From Gordionus sp. m RMFG-2023 (lineage: Eukaryota; Nematomorpha; Gordioida; Chordodea; Parachordodidae): a DNA stretch of 64,000 nucleotides. The position numbers and the translations under genes were made by a program. How positions within the stretch are numbered: the first letter of the stretch is position 1; every line of letters begins with the position of its first letter. The notes under the pieces were generated by a model, which saw nothing but the letters and a program-made list of their open reading frames with translations, had not been told where the DNA came from and did not search any database. Positions 1-11,959 of the stretch are shown here, one piece after another. The DNA lies in NCBI RefSeq assembly GCF_954871325.1, contig NC_088778.1, forward strand, positions 18,379,666-18,443,665, in the 5' to 3' direction.

Positions 1-31
1 TTAAAATATTCTTATTATATTCTATATATTT

Positions 32-105
32 AATACTATTACTAACCCTAAATCTAACACTAACCCTAACCCTAACCTTAACTCTCTAACCCTAACCCTA
101 ACACA
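32..105 (+). repeat. Degenerate telomere-type hexamer domain (first example)
   Basis: Read from 32, the sequence falls into 6-bp units of the form AANNCT: AATACT, ATTACT, AACCCT, AAATCT, AACACT, AACCCT twice, AACCTT, AACTCT; then a 2-bp phase slip (CT at 86-87); then AACCCT twice and a decayed AACACA. The same register, with CT or TT as the slip, recurs in the other monomers, so the whole 5' domain including the flanking TAATACTAATACT looks derived from a CCCTAA array (TTAGGG on the other strand). Known biology: TTAGGG is bound by Myb-type factors such as vertebrate TRF1/TRF2 and yeast Tbf1, and CTAACCCTAA blocks here would fit such sites. Actual binding is inference. Confidence 0.9.
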
Positions 106-135
106 ATGATTTAACCCTTAATATCTCTTGAGTTT

Positions 136-146
136 TTTTATATTTT
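136..146 (+). other. ACS-like T-tract (matches WTTTAYRTTTW)
   Basis: The T-tract after the hexamer domain reads TTTTATATTTT, an 11/11 match to the budding-yeast ARS core consensus, and recurs in almost every monomer. In sequence of about 79% A+T such matches arise easily and other eukaryotes do not use this consensus, so it is recorded as a conserved A/T tract and is not called as an origin. Confidence 0.25.
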
Positions 147-148
147 TA

Positions 149-168
149 AAATCCCTTGTAAGGGATTT
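149..168. repeat. Conserved short palindrome, perfect form (9-bp arms)
   Basis: AAATCCCTT (149-157), spacer GT, AAGGGATTT (160-168). The perfect form occurs in class a monomers and in other monomers with CTTGTAAGGG. Most monomers instead have CTTGAAAGG, where the right arm has lost one G and the stem carries a one-base bulge; a third form, CTTGAAAGAA, is more eroded. A two-base spacer is too tight for a hairpin loop unless the inner pairs open, so a dimeric protein site is as plausible as a cruciform. Confidence 0.7.
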
Positions 169-440
169 ATTATATTTTCGCGTGATAAGCATTTTTACGT
201 ATGTTTCAAATATTTATATAAAAAACACTTTAATATATACTTTATGAACTTATAAAAATAATTTTAAAATAATCTTATTATATTCTATATATTTAATACT
301 AATACTAACCCTAAATCTAACACTAACCATAACCATAACTTTAACTCTTTAACCCTAACCCTAACCCAATGATTTAAACATTAATATCCCTTGATTTTTT
401 TATATTTTTAAAATCCCTTGAAAGGATTTTATTATATTTT

Positions 441-462
441 CACGTGATTAGCATTTTTACGT
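441..462. promoter_or_regulatory. Paired ACGT sites: CACGTG and TACGTA, 17 bp apart
   Basis: CACGTG (E-box/G-box palindrome) at 441-446 and TACGTA at 458-463 share an ACGT core, with the cores 17 bp apart. They hold the only CpG dinucleotides of the consensus monomer. The first site varies by class (CACGTG, CGCGTG, AACGTG); the second is lost in monomers reading TTTTACTAATG. On the minus strand the first reads ATCACGTG, which also fits the yeast CDEI/Cbf1 consensus RTCACRTG, but no CDEIII-like element follows, so no centromere claim is made. Factor binding is untested inference. Confidence 0.45.
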
Positions 463-470
463 ATGTTTCA

Positions 471-487
471 CATATATATATAAAAAA
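471..487 (+). promoter_or_regulatory. (TA)n-A6 tract, TATA-box-like
   Basis: CATATATATATAAAAAA, present once per monomer in most copies. Class a has an interrupted form (ATATTTATATAAAAAA). The TA run length varies by one dinucleotide: it is shorter by one TA in the monomers at 8084, 10272 and 13799, and longer near 5326, 14270, 18640 and 22110. It resembles a TATA box lying about 80 bp upstream of the next hexamer domain, but it also fits simple dinucleotide slippage. Promoter function is speculative. Confidence 0.3.
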
Positions 488-545
488 CACTTTAATATAT
501 ACTTTATGAACTTAAAAAAATAATTTTAAAATATTCTTATTATAT

Positions 546-832
546 TCTATATATTTAATACTAATACTAACCCTAAATCTAACACTAACCCTAACCCTAA
601 CCCTAACACTAACCCTAACCCTAACCTTAACTCTCTAACCCTAACCCTAACCCAATGATTTAACCATTAATATCCCTTGAGTTTTTTTATATTTTTAAAA
701 TCCCTTGAAAGGATTTTATTATATTTTCACGTGATAAGCATTTTTACGTATGTTTTACATATATATATAAAAAACACTTTTATATATACATTATGAACTT
801 AAAAAAATAATTTTAAAATATTCTTATTATAT
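546..832 (+). repeat. Representative monomer, class c (287 bp)
   Basis: Long monomer: the hexamer domain has four more hexamers than class b, in two clusters of CCCTAA separated by CACTAA, plus the extra G in TTGAG. It has CACGTG, GATAAGC, a C-to-T change giving GTTTTACAT, and the paired changes CACTTTTATATATACATT versus CACTTTAATATATACTTT. These last states travel together and mark class c at 4295, 26753, 30502, 33479 and 37228; the 275- or 281-bp monomers at 2164, 17046 and 20851 carry the same 3' half. It sits third in the a-b-c-d quartet. Confidence 0.85.
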
Positions 833-1113
833 TCTATATATTTAATACTAATACTAACCCTAAATCTAACACTAACCCTAACCCTAACACTAACCCTAAC
901 CCTAACCTTAACTCTCTAACCCTAACCCTAACCCAATGATTTAACCATTAATATCCCTTGAGTTTTTTTATATTTTTAAAATCCCTTGAAAGGATTTTAT
1001 TATATTTTAACGTGATAAGCATTTTTACGTATGTTTCACATATATATATAAAAAACTCTTTAATATATACTTTATGAACTTAAAGAAATAATTTTAAAAT
1101 ATTCTTATTATAT
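833..1113 (+). repeat. Representative monomer, class d (281 bp)
   Basis: One hexamer shorter than class c. Its 3' half carries AACGTG instead of CACGTG, AAAAAACTC instead of AAAAAACAC, and ACTTAAAGAAATA. It is always followed by a class a monomer in the well-ordered HOR copies (833 then 1114; 4582 then 4863; 27040 then 27321; 30789 then 31070; 33766 then 34047; 37515 then 37796). The fixed order of four distinguishable monomers is what makes the array a true higher-order repeat rather than a homogenised simple satellite. Confidence 0.85.
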
Positions 1114-4100
1114 TCTATATATTTAATACTATTACTAACCCTAAATCTAACACTAACCCTAACCCTAACCTTAACTCTCTAACCCTAACCCTAACACAAT
1201 TATTTAACCCTTAATATCTCTTGAGTTTTTTTATATTTTTAAAATCCCTTGTAAGGGATTTATTATATTTTCGCGTGATAAGCATTTTTACGTATGTTTC
1301 AAATATTTATATAAAAAACACTTTAATATATACTTTATGAACTTATAAAAATAATTTTAAAATAATCTTATTATATTCTATATATTTAATACTAACACTA
1401 ACCCTAAATCTAACACTAACCATAACCATAACTTTAACTCTTTAACCCTAACCCTAACCCAATGATTTAACCATTAATATCCCTTGATTTTTTTATATTT
1501 TTAAAATCCCTTGAAAGGATTTTATTATATTTTCACGTGATTAGCATTTTTACGTATGTTTCACATATATATATAAAAAACACTTTAATATATACTTTAT
1601 GAACTTATAAAAATAATTTTAAAATAATCTTATTATATTCTATATATTTAATACTAATACTAACCCTAAATCTAACACTAACCCTAACCATAACTTTAAC
1701 TCTTTAACCCTAACCCTAACCCAATGATTTAACCATTAATATCCCTAGATTTTTTTATATTTTTAAAATCCCTTGAAAGGATTTTATTATATTTTCACGT
1801 GATAAGCATTTTTACTAATGTTTCACATATATATATAAAAAACACTTTAATATATACTTTATGAACTTAAAAAAATAACTTTAAAATAATCTTATTATAT
1901 TCTATATATTTAATACTAATACTAACCCTAAATCTAACACTAACCCTAACCATAACCTTAACTCTTTAACCCTAACCCTAACCCAATGATTTAACCATTA
2001 ATATCCCTTGAGTTTTTTTATATTTTTAAAATCCCTTGAAAGAATTTTATTATATTTTAACGTGATAAGCATTTTTACGTATGTTTCACATATATATATA
2101 AAAAACTCTTTAATATATACTTTATGAACTTAAAAAAATAATTTTAAAATATTCTTATTATATTCTATATATTTAATACTAATACTAACCCTAAATCTAA
2201 CCCTAACCCTAACACTAACCCTAACCCTAACCTTAACTCTCTAACCCTAACCCTAACCCAATGATTTAACCATTAATATCCCTTGAGTTTTTTTATATTT
2301 TTAAAATCCCTTGTAAGGGATTTATTATATTTTCACGTGATAAGCATTTTTACGTATGTTTTACATATATATATAAAAAACACTTTTATATATACATTAT
2401 GAACTTAAAAAAATAATTTTAAAATATTCTTATTATATTCTATATATTTAATACTAATACTAACCCTAACACTAACCCTAACCATAACCTTAACTCTTTA
2501 ACCCTAACCCTAACCCAATGATTTAACCATTAATATCTTTTGAGTTTTTTTATATTTTTAAAATCCCTTGAAAGGATTTTATTATATTTTAACGTGATAA
2601 GCATTTTTACGTATGTTTCACATATATATATAAAAAACTCTTTAATATATACTTTATGAACTTAAAGAAATAATTTTAAAATATTCTTATTATATTCTAT
2701 ATATTTAATACTATTACTAACCCTAAATCTAACACTAACCCTAACCCTAACCTTAACTCTCTAACCCTAACCCTAACACAATGATTTAACCCTTAATATC
2801 TCTTGAGTTTTTTTATATTTTTAAAATCCCTTGTAAGGGATTTATTATATTTTCGCGTGATAAGCATTTTTACGTATGTTTCAAATATTTATATAAAAAA
2901 CACTTTAATATATACTTTATGAACTTATAAAAATAATTTTAAAATAATCTTATTATATTCTATATATTTAATACTAATACTAACCCTAAATCTAACACTA
3001 ACCATAACCATAACTTTAACTCTTTAACCCTAACCCTAACCCAATGATTTAACCATTAATATCCCTTGATTTTTTTATATTTTTAAAATCCCTTGAAAGG
3101 ATTTTATTATATTTTCACGTGATTAGCATTTTTACGTATGTTTCACATATATATATAAAAAACACTTTAATATATACTTTATGAACTTAAAAAAATAATT
3201 TAAAAATATTCTTATTATATTCTATATATTTAATACTAATACTAACCCTAAATCTAACACTAACCCTAACCCTAACCCTAACACTAACCCTAACCCTAAC
3301 CTTAACTCTCTAACCCTAACCCTAACCCAATGATTTAACCATTAATATCCCTTGAGTTTTTTTATATTTTTAAAATCCCTTGTAAGGGATTTATTATATT
3401 TTCGCGTGATAAGCATTTTTACGTATGTTTCAAATATATATATAAAAAACACTTTAATATATACTTTATGAACTTAAAAAAATAATTTTAAAATATTCTT
3501 ATTATATTCTATATATTTAATACTATTACTAACCCTAAATCTAACACTAACCATAACCATAACCTTAACTCTTTAACCCTAACCCTAACCCAATGATTTA
3601 ACCATTAAAATCCCTTGATTTTTTTATATTTTTAAAATCCCTTGAAAGGATTTTATTATATTTTCACGTGATAAGCATTTTTACGTATGTTTCACATATA
3701 TATATAAAAAACTCTTTAATATATACTTTATGAACTTAAAGAAATAATTTTAAAATATTCTTATTATATTCTATATATTTAATACTATTACTAACCCTAA
3801 ATCTAACACTAACCCTAACCCTAACCTTAACTCTCTAACCCTAACCCTAACACAATGATTTAACCCTTAATATCTCTTGAGTTTTTTTATATTTTTAAAA
3901 TCCCTTGTAAGGGATTTATTATATTTTCGCGTGATAAGCATTTTTACGTATGTTTCAAATATTTATATAAAAAACACTTTAATATATACTTTATGAACTT
4001 ATAAAAATAATTTTAAAATAATCTTATTATATTCTATATATTTAATACTAATACTAACCCTAAATCTAACACTAACCATAACCATAACTTTAACTCTTTA

Positions 4101-6241
4101 ACCCTAACCCTAACCCAATGATTTAAACATTAATATCCCTTGATTTTTTTATATTTTTAAAATCCCTTGAAAGGATTTTATTATATTTTCACGTGATTAG
4201 CATTTTTACGTATGTTTCACATATATATATAAAAAACACTTTAATATATACTTTATGAACTTAAAAAAATAATTTTAAAATATTCTTATTATATTCTATA
4301 TATTTAATACTAATACTAACCCTAAATCTAACACTAACCCTAACCCTAACCCTAACACTAACCCTAACCCTAACCTTAACTCTCTAACCCTAACCCTAAC
4401 CCAATGATTTAACCATTAATATCCCTTGAGTTTTTTTATATTTTTAAAATCCCTTGAAAGGATTTTATTATATTTTCACGTGATAAGCATTTTTACGTAT
4501 GTTTTACATATATATATAAAAAACACTTTTATATATACATTATGAACTTAAAAAAATAATTTTAAAATATTCTTATTATATTCTATATATTTAATACTAA
4601 TACTAACCCTAAATCTAACACTAACCCTAACCCTAACACTAACCCTAACCCTAACCTTAACTCTCTAACCCTAACCCTAACCCAATGATTTAACCATTAA
4701 TATCCCTTGAGTTTTTTTATATTTTTAAAATCCCTTGAAAGGATTTTATTATATTTTAACGTGATAAGCATTTTTACGTATGTTTCACATATATATATAA
4801 AAAACTCTTTAATATATACTTTATGAACTTAAAGAAATAATTTTAAAATATTCTTATTATATTCTATATATTTAATACTATTACTAACCCTAAATCTAAC
4901 ACTAACCCTAACCCTAACCTTAACTCTCTAACCCTAACCCTAACACAATGATTTAACCCTTAATATCTCTTGAGTTTTTTTATATTTTTAAAATCCCTTG
5001 TAAGGGATTTATTATATTTTCGCGTGATAAGCATTTTTACGTATGTTTCAAATATTTATATAAAAAACACTTTAATATATACTTTATGAACTTATAAAAA
5101 TAATTTTAAAATAATCTTATTATATTCTATATATTTAATACTAATACTAACCCTAAATCTAACACTAACCATAACCATAACTTTAACTCTTTAACCCTAA
5201 CCCTAACCCAATGATTTAACCATTAATATCCCTTGATTTTTTTATATTTTTAAAATCCCTTGAAAGGATTTTATTATATTTTCACGTGATTAGCATTTTT
5301 ACGTATGTTTCACATATATATATATAAAAACACTTTAATATATACTTTATGAACTTATAAAAATAATTTTAAAATAATCTTATTATATTCTATATATTTA
5401 ATACTAATACTAACCCTAAATCTAACACTAACCCTAACCATAACTTTAACTCTTTAACCCTAACCCTAACCCAATGATTTAACCATTAATATCCCTAGAT
5501 TTTTTTATATTTTTAAAATCCCTTGAAAGGATTTTATTATATTTTCACGTGATAAGCATTTTTACTAATGTTTCACATATATATATAAAAAACACTTTAA
5601 TATATACTTTATGAACTTAAAAAAATAACTTTAAAATAATCTTATTATATTCTATATATTTAATACTAATACTAACCCTAAATCTAACACTAACCCTAAC
5701 CATAACCTTAACTCTTTAACCCTAACCCTAACCCAATGATTTAACCATTAATATCCCTTGAGTTTTTTTATATTTTTAAAATCCCTTGAAAGAATTTTAT
5801 TATATTTTAACGTGATAAGCATTTTTACGTATGTTTCACATATATATATAATAAACACTTTAATATATACTTTATGAACTTAAAAAAATAATTTTAAAAT
5901 ATTCTTATTATATTCTATATATTTAATACTAATACTAACCCTAAATCTAACACTAACCCTAACCCTAACCCTAACACTAACCATAACCATAACTTTAACT
6001 CTTTAACCCTAACCCTAACCCAATGATTTAACCATTAATATCTCTTGATTTTTTTATATTTTTAAAATCCCTTGAAAGGATTTTATTATATTTTCACGTG
6101 ATTAGCATTTTTACGTATGTTTCACATATATATATAAAAAACATTTTAATATATACTTTATGAACTTAAAAAAATAATTTAAAAATATTCTTATTATATT
6201 CTATATATTTAATACTAATACTAACCCTAAATCTAACACTA

Positions 6242-6263
6242 CCCCTAACCCTAACCCTAACCC
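6242..6263 (-). other. Canonical G-quadruplex motif (four uninterrupted TTAGGG runs)
   Basis: CCCC then three CCC runs spaced by TAA on +, so four G-runs with 3-nt loops on the minus strand. It is one of few places in the array where four perfect hexamer runs are adjacent; most monomers break the run with CACTAA, CATAA or CTTAA. The motif is preserved in HOR copies at 32448 and 39174. G4 folding of TTAGGG repeats is established in general; formation here is inferred. Confidence 0.7.
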
Positions 6264-8891
6264 TAACACTAACCCTAACCCTAACCTTAACTCTCTAACC
6301 CTAACCCTAACCCAATGATTTAACCATTAATATCCCTTGAGTTTTTTTATATTTTTAAAATCCCTTGTAACGGATTTATTATATATTCGCGTGATAAGCA
6401 TTTTTACGTATGTTTCAAATATATATATAAAAAACACTTTAATATATACTTTATGAACTTATAAAAATAATTTTAAAATAATCTTTATATATTCTATATA
6501 TTTAATACTAATACTAACCCTAAATCTAACACTAACCATAACCATAACCTTAACTCTTTAACCCTAACCCTAACCCAATGATTTAACCATTAATATCCCT
6601 AGATTTTTTTATATTTTTAAAATCCCTTGAAAGGATTTTATTATATTTTCACGTGATAAGCATTTTTACTAATGTTTCACATATATATATAAAAAACACT
6701 TTAATATATACTTTATGAACTTAAAAAAATAATTTTAAAATAATCTTATTATATTCTATATATTTAATACTAATACTAACCCTAAATCTAACACTAACCC
6801 TAACCATAACCTTAACTCTTTAACCCTAACCCAATGATTTAACCATTAATATCCCTTGATTTTTTTATATTTTTAAAATCCCTTGAAAGGATTTTATTAT
6901 ATTTTCACGTGATAAGCATTTTTACGTATGTTTCACATATATATATAAAAAACACTTTAATATATACTTTATGAACTTAAAAAAATAATTTTAAAATATT
7001 CTTATTATATTCTATATATTTAATACTATTACTAACCCTAAATCTAACACTAACCATAACCATAACCTTAACTCTTTAACCCTAACCCTAACCCAATGAT
7101 TTATCCATTAAAATCCCTTGATTTTTTTATATTTTTAAAATCCCTTGAAAGGATTTTATTATATTTTCACGTGATAAGCATTTTTACGTATGTTTCAAAT
7201 ATATATATAAAAAACACTTTAATATATACTTTATGAACTTATAAAAATAATTTTAAAATAATCTTATTATATTCTATATATTTAATACTAATACTAACCC
7301 TAAATCTAACACTAACCATAACCATAACCTTAACTCTTTAACCCTAACCCTAACCCAATGATTTAACCATTAATATCCCTAGATTTTTTTATATTTTTAA
7401 AATCCCTTGAAAGGATTTTATTATATTTTCACGTGATAAGCATTTTTACTAATGTTTCACATATATATATAAAAAACACTTTAATATATACTTTATGAAC
7501 TTATAAAAATAATTTTAAAATAATCTTATTATATTCTATATATTTAATACTAATACTAACCCTAAATCTAACACTAACCATAACCATAACCTTAACTCTT
7601 TAACCCTAACCCTAACCCAATGATTTAACCATTAATATCCCTAGATTTTTTTATATTTTTAAAATCCCTTGAAAGGATTTTATTATATTTTCACGTGATA
7701 AGCATTTTTACGTATGTTTCACATATATATATAAAAAACACTTTAATATATACTTTATGAACTTAAAAAAATAATTTTAAAATATTCTTATTATATTCTA
7801 TATATTTAATACTATTACTAACGCTAAATCTAACACTAACCCTAACCCTAACCCTAACACTAACCCTAACCCTAACCTTAACTCTCTAACCCTAACCCTA
7901 ACCCAATGATTTAACCCTTAATATCTCTTGAGTTTTTTTATATTTTTAAAATTCCTTGTAAGGGATTTATTATATTTTCGCGTGATAAGCATTTTTACGT
8001 ATGTTTCACATATATATATAAAAAACACTTTAATATATACTTTATGAACTTATAAAAATAATTTTAAAATAATCTTATTATATTCTATATATTTAATACT
8101 AATACTAACCCTAAATCTAACACTAACCCTAACCATAACTTTAACTCTTTAACCCTAACCCTAACCCAATGATTTAACCATTAATATCCCTAGATTTTTT
8201 TATATTTTTAAAATCCCTTGAAAGGATTTTATTATATTTTCACGTGATAAGCATTTTTACTAATGTTTCACATATATATAAAAAACACTTTAATATATAC
8301 TTTATGAACTTAAAAAAATAACTTTAAAATAATCTTATTATATTCTATATATTTAATACTAATACTAACCCTAAATCTAACACTAACCCTAACCATAACC
8401 TTAACTCTTTAACCCTAACCCTAACCCAATGATTTAACCATTAATATCCCTTGATTTTTTTATATTTTTAAAATCCCTTGAAAGGATTTTATTATATTTT
8501 CACGTGATTAGCATTTTTACGTATGTTTCACATATATATATAAAAAACACTTTAATATATACTTTATGAACTTAAAAAAATAATTTTAAAATATTCTTAT
8601 TATATTCTATATATTTAATACTAATACTAACCCTAAATCTAACACTAACTTTAACCCTAACCCTAACATCAACCCTAACCCTAATCTTAACTCTCTAACC
8701 CTAACCCTAACATAATGATTTAACCCTTAATATCTCTTGAGTTTTTTATATTTTTAAAATCCCTTGTAAGGGATTTATTATATTTTCACGTGATAAGCAT
8801 TTTTACGTATGTTTTACATATATATATAAAAAACACTTTAATATATACTTTATGAACTTAAAGAAATAATTTTAAAATATTCTTATTATAT

Positions 8892-9204
8892 TCTATATAT
8901 TTAATACTATTACTAACCCTAAATCTAACACTAACCCTAACCCTAACCCTAACACTAACCCTAACCCTAACCTTAACTCTCTAACCCTAACCCTAACCTT
9001 AACTCTCTAACCCTAACCCTAACCCAATGATTTAACCATTAATATCCCTTGAGTTTTTTTATATTTTTAAAATCCCTTGAAAGGATTTTATTATATTTTC
9101 ACGTGATAAGCATTTTTACGTATGTTTCACATATATATATAAAAAACACTTTAATATATACTTTATGAACTTAAAAAAATAATTTTAAAATATCCTTATT
9201 ATAT
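8892..9204 (+). repeat. Longest monomer (313 bp), internal 26-bp duplication
   Basis: A 287-bp type monomer in which the segment from CCTTAA through CTCTCTAA and two CCCTAA is present twice, adding 26 bp (four hexamers plus the 2-bp slip). Because the slip is copied too, the added length leaves the 6-bp ladder, which identifies the duplicated piece. The same 26-bp step recurs in the monomers at 15681 and 16232. Confidence 0.85.
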
Positions 9205-11080
9205 TCTATATATTTAATACTATTACTAACCCTAAATCTAACACTAACCATAACCATAACCTTAACTCTTTAACCCTAACCCTAACCCAATGATTTATCC
9301 ATTAAAATCCCTTGATTTTTTTATATTTTTAAAATCCCTTGAAAGGATTTTATTATATTTTCACGTGATAAGCATTTTTACGTATGTTTCAAATATATAT
9401 ATAAAAAACACTTTAATATATACTTTATGAACTTATAAAAATAATTTTAAAATAATCTTATTATATTCTATATATTTAATACTAATACTAACCCTAAATC
9501 TAACACTAACCATAACCATAACCTTAACTCTTTAACCCTAACCCTAACCCAATGATTTAACCATTAATATCCCTAGATTTTTTTATATTTTTAAAATCCC
9601 TTGAAAGGATTTTATTATATTTTCACGTGATAAGCATTTTTACTAATGTTTCACATGTATATATAAAAAACACTTTAATATATACTTTATGAACTTATAA
9701 AAATAATTTTAAAATAATCTTATTATATTCTATATATTTAATACTAATACTAACCCTAAATCTAACACTAACCATAACCATAACCTTAACTCTTTAACCC
9801 TAACCCTAACCCAATGATTTAACCATTAATATCCCTAGATTTTTTTATATTTTTAAAATCCCTTGAAAGGATTTTATTATATTTTCACGTGATAAGCATT
9901 TTTACGTATGTTTCACATATATATATAAAAAACACTTTAATATATACTTTATGAACTTAAAAAAATAATTTTAAAATATTCTTATTATATTCTATATATT
10001 TAATACTATTACTAACGCTAAATCTAACACTAACCCTAACCCTAACACTAACCCTAACCCTAACCTTAACTCTCTAACCCTAACCCTAACCCAATGATTT
10101 AACCCTTAATATCTCTTGAGTTTTTTTATATTTTTAAAATTCCTTGTAAGGGATTTATTATATTTTCGCGTGATAAGCATTTTTACGTATGTTTCACATA
10201 TATATATAAAAAACACTTTAATATATACTTTATGAACTTATAAAAATAATTTTAAAATAATCTTATTATATTCTATATATTTAATACTAATACTAACCCT
10301 AAATCTAACACTAACCCTAACCATAACTTTAACTCTTTAACCCTAACCCTAACCCAATGATTTAACCATTAATATCCCTAGATTTTTTTATATTTTTAAA
10401 ATCCCTTGAAAGGATTTTATTATATTTTCACGTGATAAGCATTTTTACTAATGTTTCACATATATATAAAAAACACTTTAATATATACTTTATGAACTTA
10501 AAAAAATAACTTTAAAATAATCTTATTATATTCTATATATTTAATACTAATACTAACCCTAAATCTAACACTAACCCTAACCATAACCTTAACTCTTTAA
10601 CCCTAACCCTAACCCAATGATTTAACCATTAATATCCCTTGATTTTTTTATATTTTTAAAATCCCTTGAAAGGATTTTATTATATTTTCACGTGATTAGC
10701 ATTTTTACGTATGTTTCACATATATATATAAAAAACACTTTAATATATACTTTATGAACTTAAAAAAATAATTTTAAAATATTCTTATTATATTCTATAT
10801 ATTTAATACTAATACTAACCCTAAATCTAACACTAACTTTAACCCTAACCCTAACACTAACCCTAACCCTAATCTTAACTCTCTAACCCTAACCCTAACA
10901 TAATGATTTAACCCTTAATATCTCTTGAGTTTTTTTATATTTTTAAAATCCCTTGTAAGGGATTTATTATATTTTCACGTGATAAGCATTTTTACGTATG
11001 TTTTACATATATATATAAAAAACACTTTTATATATACATTATGAACTTAAAAAAATAATTTTAAAATATTCTTATTATAT

Positions 11081-11370
11081 TCTATATATTTAATACTAAT
11101 ACTAACCCTAAATCTAACACTAACCCTAACCCTAACACTAACCCTAACCCTAACCTTAACTCTCTAACCCTAACCCTAACCCAATGATTTAACCATTAAT
11201 ATCCCTTGAGTTTTTTTATATTTTTTATATTTTTAAAATCCCTTGAAAGGATTTTATTATATTTTAACGTGATAAGCATTTTTACGTATGTTTCACATAT
11301 ATATATAAAAAACACTTTAATATATACTTTATGAACTTAAAGAAATAATTTTAAAATATTCTTATTATAT
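11081..11370 (+). repeat. Monomer with 9-bp duplication in the T-tract (290 bp)
   Basis: A 281-bp type monomer with the T-tract partly doubled (about 11212-11235), adding 9 bp outside the hexamer domain. This is one of very few length changes in the AT-rich half, and I saw it only here, so it probably arose after the HOR amplification. Confidence 0.8.
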
Positions 11371-11938
11371 TCTATATATTTAATACTATTACTAACCCTA
11401 AATCTAACACTAACCCTAACCCTAACCTTAACTCTCTAACCCTAACCCTAACACAATGATTTAACCCTTAATATCTCTTGAGTTTTTTTATATTTTTAAA
11501 ATCCCTTGTAAGGGATTTATTATATTTTCGCGTGATAAGCATTTTTACGTATGTTTCAAATATTTATATAAAAAACACTTTAATATATACTTTATGAACT
11601 TATAAAAATAATTTTAAAATAATCTTATTATATTCTATATATTTAATACTAATACTAACCCTAAATCTAACACTAACCATAACCATAACCTTAACTCTTT
11701 AACCCTAACCCTAACCCAATGATTTAACCATTAATATCCCTAGATTTTTTTATATTTTTAAAATCCCTTGAAAGGATTTTATTATATTTTCACGTGATAA
11801 GCATTTTTACGTATGTTTCACATATATATATAAAAAACACTTTAATATATACTTTATGAACTTAAAAAAATAATTTTAAAATATTCTTATTATATTCTAT
11901 ATATTTAATACTATTACTAACCCTAAATCTAACACTAA

Positions 11939-11959
11939 CCCTAACCCTAACCCTAACCC
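11939..11959 (-). other. Canonical G-quadruplex motif
   Basis: Four consecutive CCC runs separated by TAA in the 293-bp monomer at 11896, giving four G-runs on the minus strand. It arose by hexamer gain relative to the 287-bp monomers at comparable positions (for example 15132). Confidence 0.7.

Larger units (their letters stand above)
21..283 (+). repeat. Representative monomer, class a (263 bp)
   Basis: Class a diagnostic states, in order: TACTATTACTAA at the start; hexamer domain with CCCTAA only and the CTCTCT phase break; ACACAATG; TTAACCCTT; TCTCTTGAG (with the extra G); the perfect palindrome form CTTGTAAGGG; CGCGTG in place of CACGTG; GATAAGC; CAAATATTTAT in place of the pure TA run; ACTTATAAAAATA at the end. 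Copies sit at 1114, 2696, 3770, 4863, 26228, 27321, 28903, 29977, 31070, 34047, 35629, 36703, 37796, 44769 and 60062. It opens the recurring a-b-c-d quartet. Relatives at 46098, 50622, 55682 and 62496 carry CACGTG instead. Confidence 0.85.
284..545 (+). repeat. Representative monomer, class b (262 bp)
   Basis: Class b states: TAATACTAATACT start; hexamer domain dominated by CCATAA CCATAA CTTTAA with the CTCTTT phase break; CCCAATG; CTTGAT without the extra G; bulged palindrome CTTGAAAGG; intact CACGTG; GATTAGC (a T where the other classes have A); TTCACATATATATATA; CACTTT; ACTTAAAAAA. It is the commonest background class and follows class a almost everywhere (284, 2959, 4033, 26491, 29166, 30240, 36966). 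This copy and those at 4033, 26491, 30240 and 36966 read TTAAACATT instead of TTAACCATT, a further marker of HOR copy relationships. Confidence 0.85.
1..7010 (+). repeat. HOR region 1 (26 monomers), copy of 26208-33150
   Basis: Monomer anchors: 21, 284, 546, 833, 1114, 1377, 1639, 1901, 2164, 2439, 2696, 2959, 3221, 3508, 3770, 4033, 4295, 4582, 4863, 5126, 5389, 5651, 5914, 6200, 6493, 6755. The spacing series matches that from 26228 onward monomer by monomer (263, 262, 287, 281, 263, 262, 262, 263, 275, 257, 263, 262, 287, 262, then 263, 262, 287, 281...). The one difference is a single base in the monomer at 5126. Rare variants confirm it: ACACAATTAT at 1194 and 27401, TACCCCTAA at about 6240 and 32446, TGTAACGGATT at about 6366 and 32572. 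Within the region the a-b-c-d monomer quartet starts twice, at 21 and 3770 (3749 bp apart). The variant CTAACACTAACC near 1391 is shared with 34324 but not with the aligned site near 27601, so the region is a mosaic of HOR copies. Confidence 0.9.

Noticed and set aside
1-120. A true telomere at the left edge
   Set aside because: Only two to three perfect CCCTAA units occur in a row before degenerate ones, and the same domain recurs in every monomer; no long homogeneous terminal array is present.
136-146. Replication origins at each TTTTATATTTT
   Set aside because: It matches the budding-yeast ACS, but such strings are frequent by chance at this A+T content and the host is unlikely to use that consensus.
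380-446. Point-centromere CDEI-CDEII-CDEIII on the minus strand
   Set aside because: ATCACGTG followed by AT-rich DNA resembles CDEI and CDEII, but no CDEIII-like CCGAA element follows, and a 64-kb satellite is not a point centromere.
5851-5860. AATAAA polyadenylation signals in monomers with ATAATAAACAC
   Set aside because: Single-base variants of the A6 tract in AT-rich, non-genic DNA; there is no transcript context.
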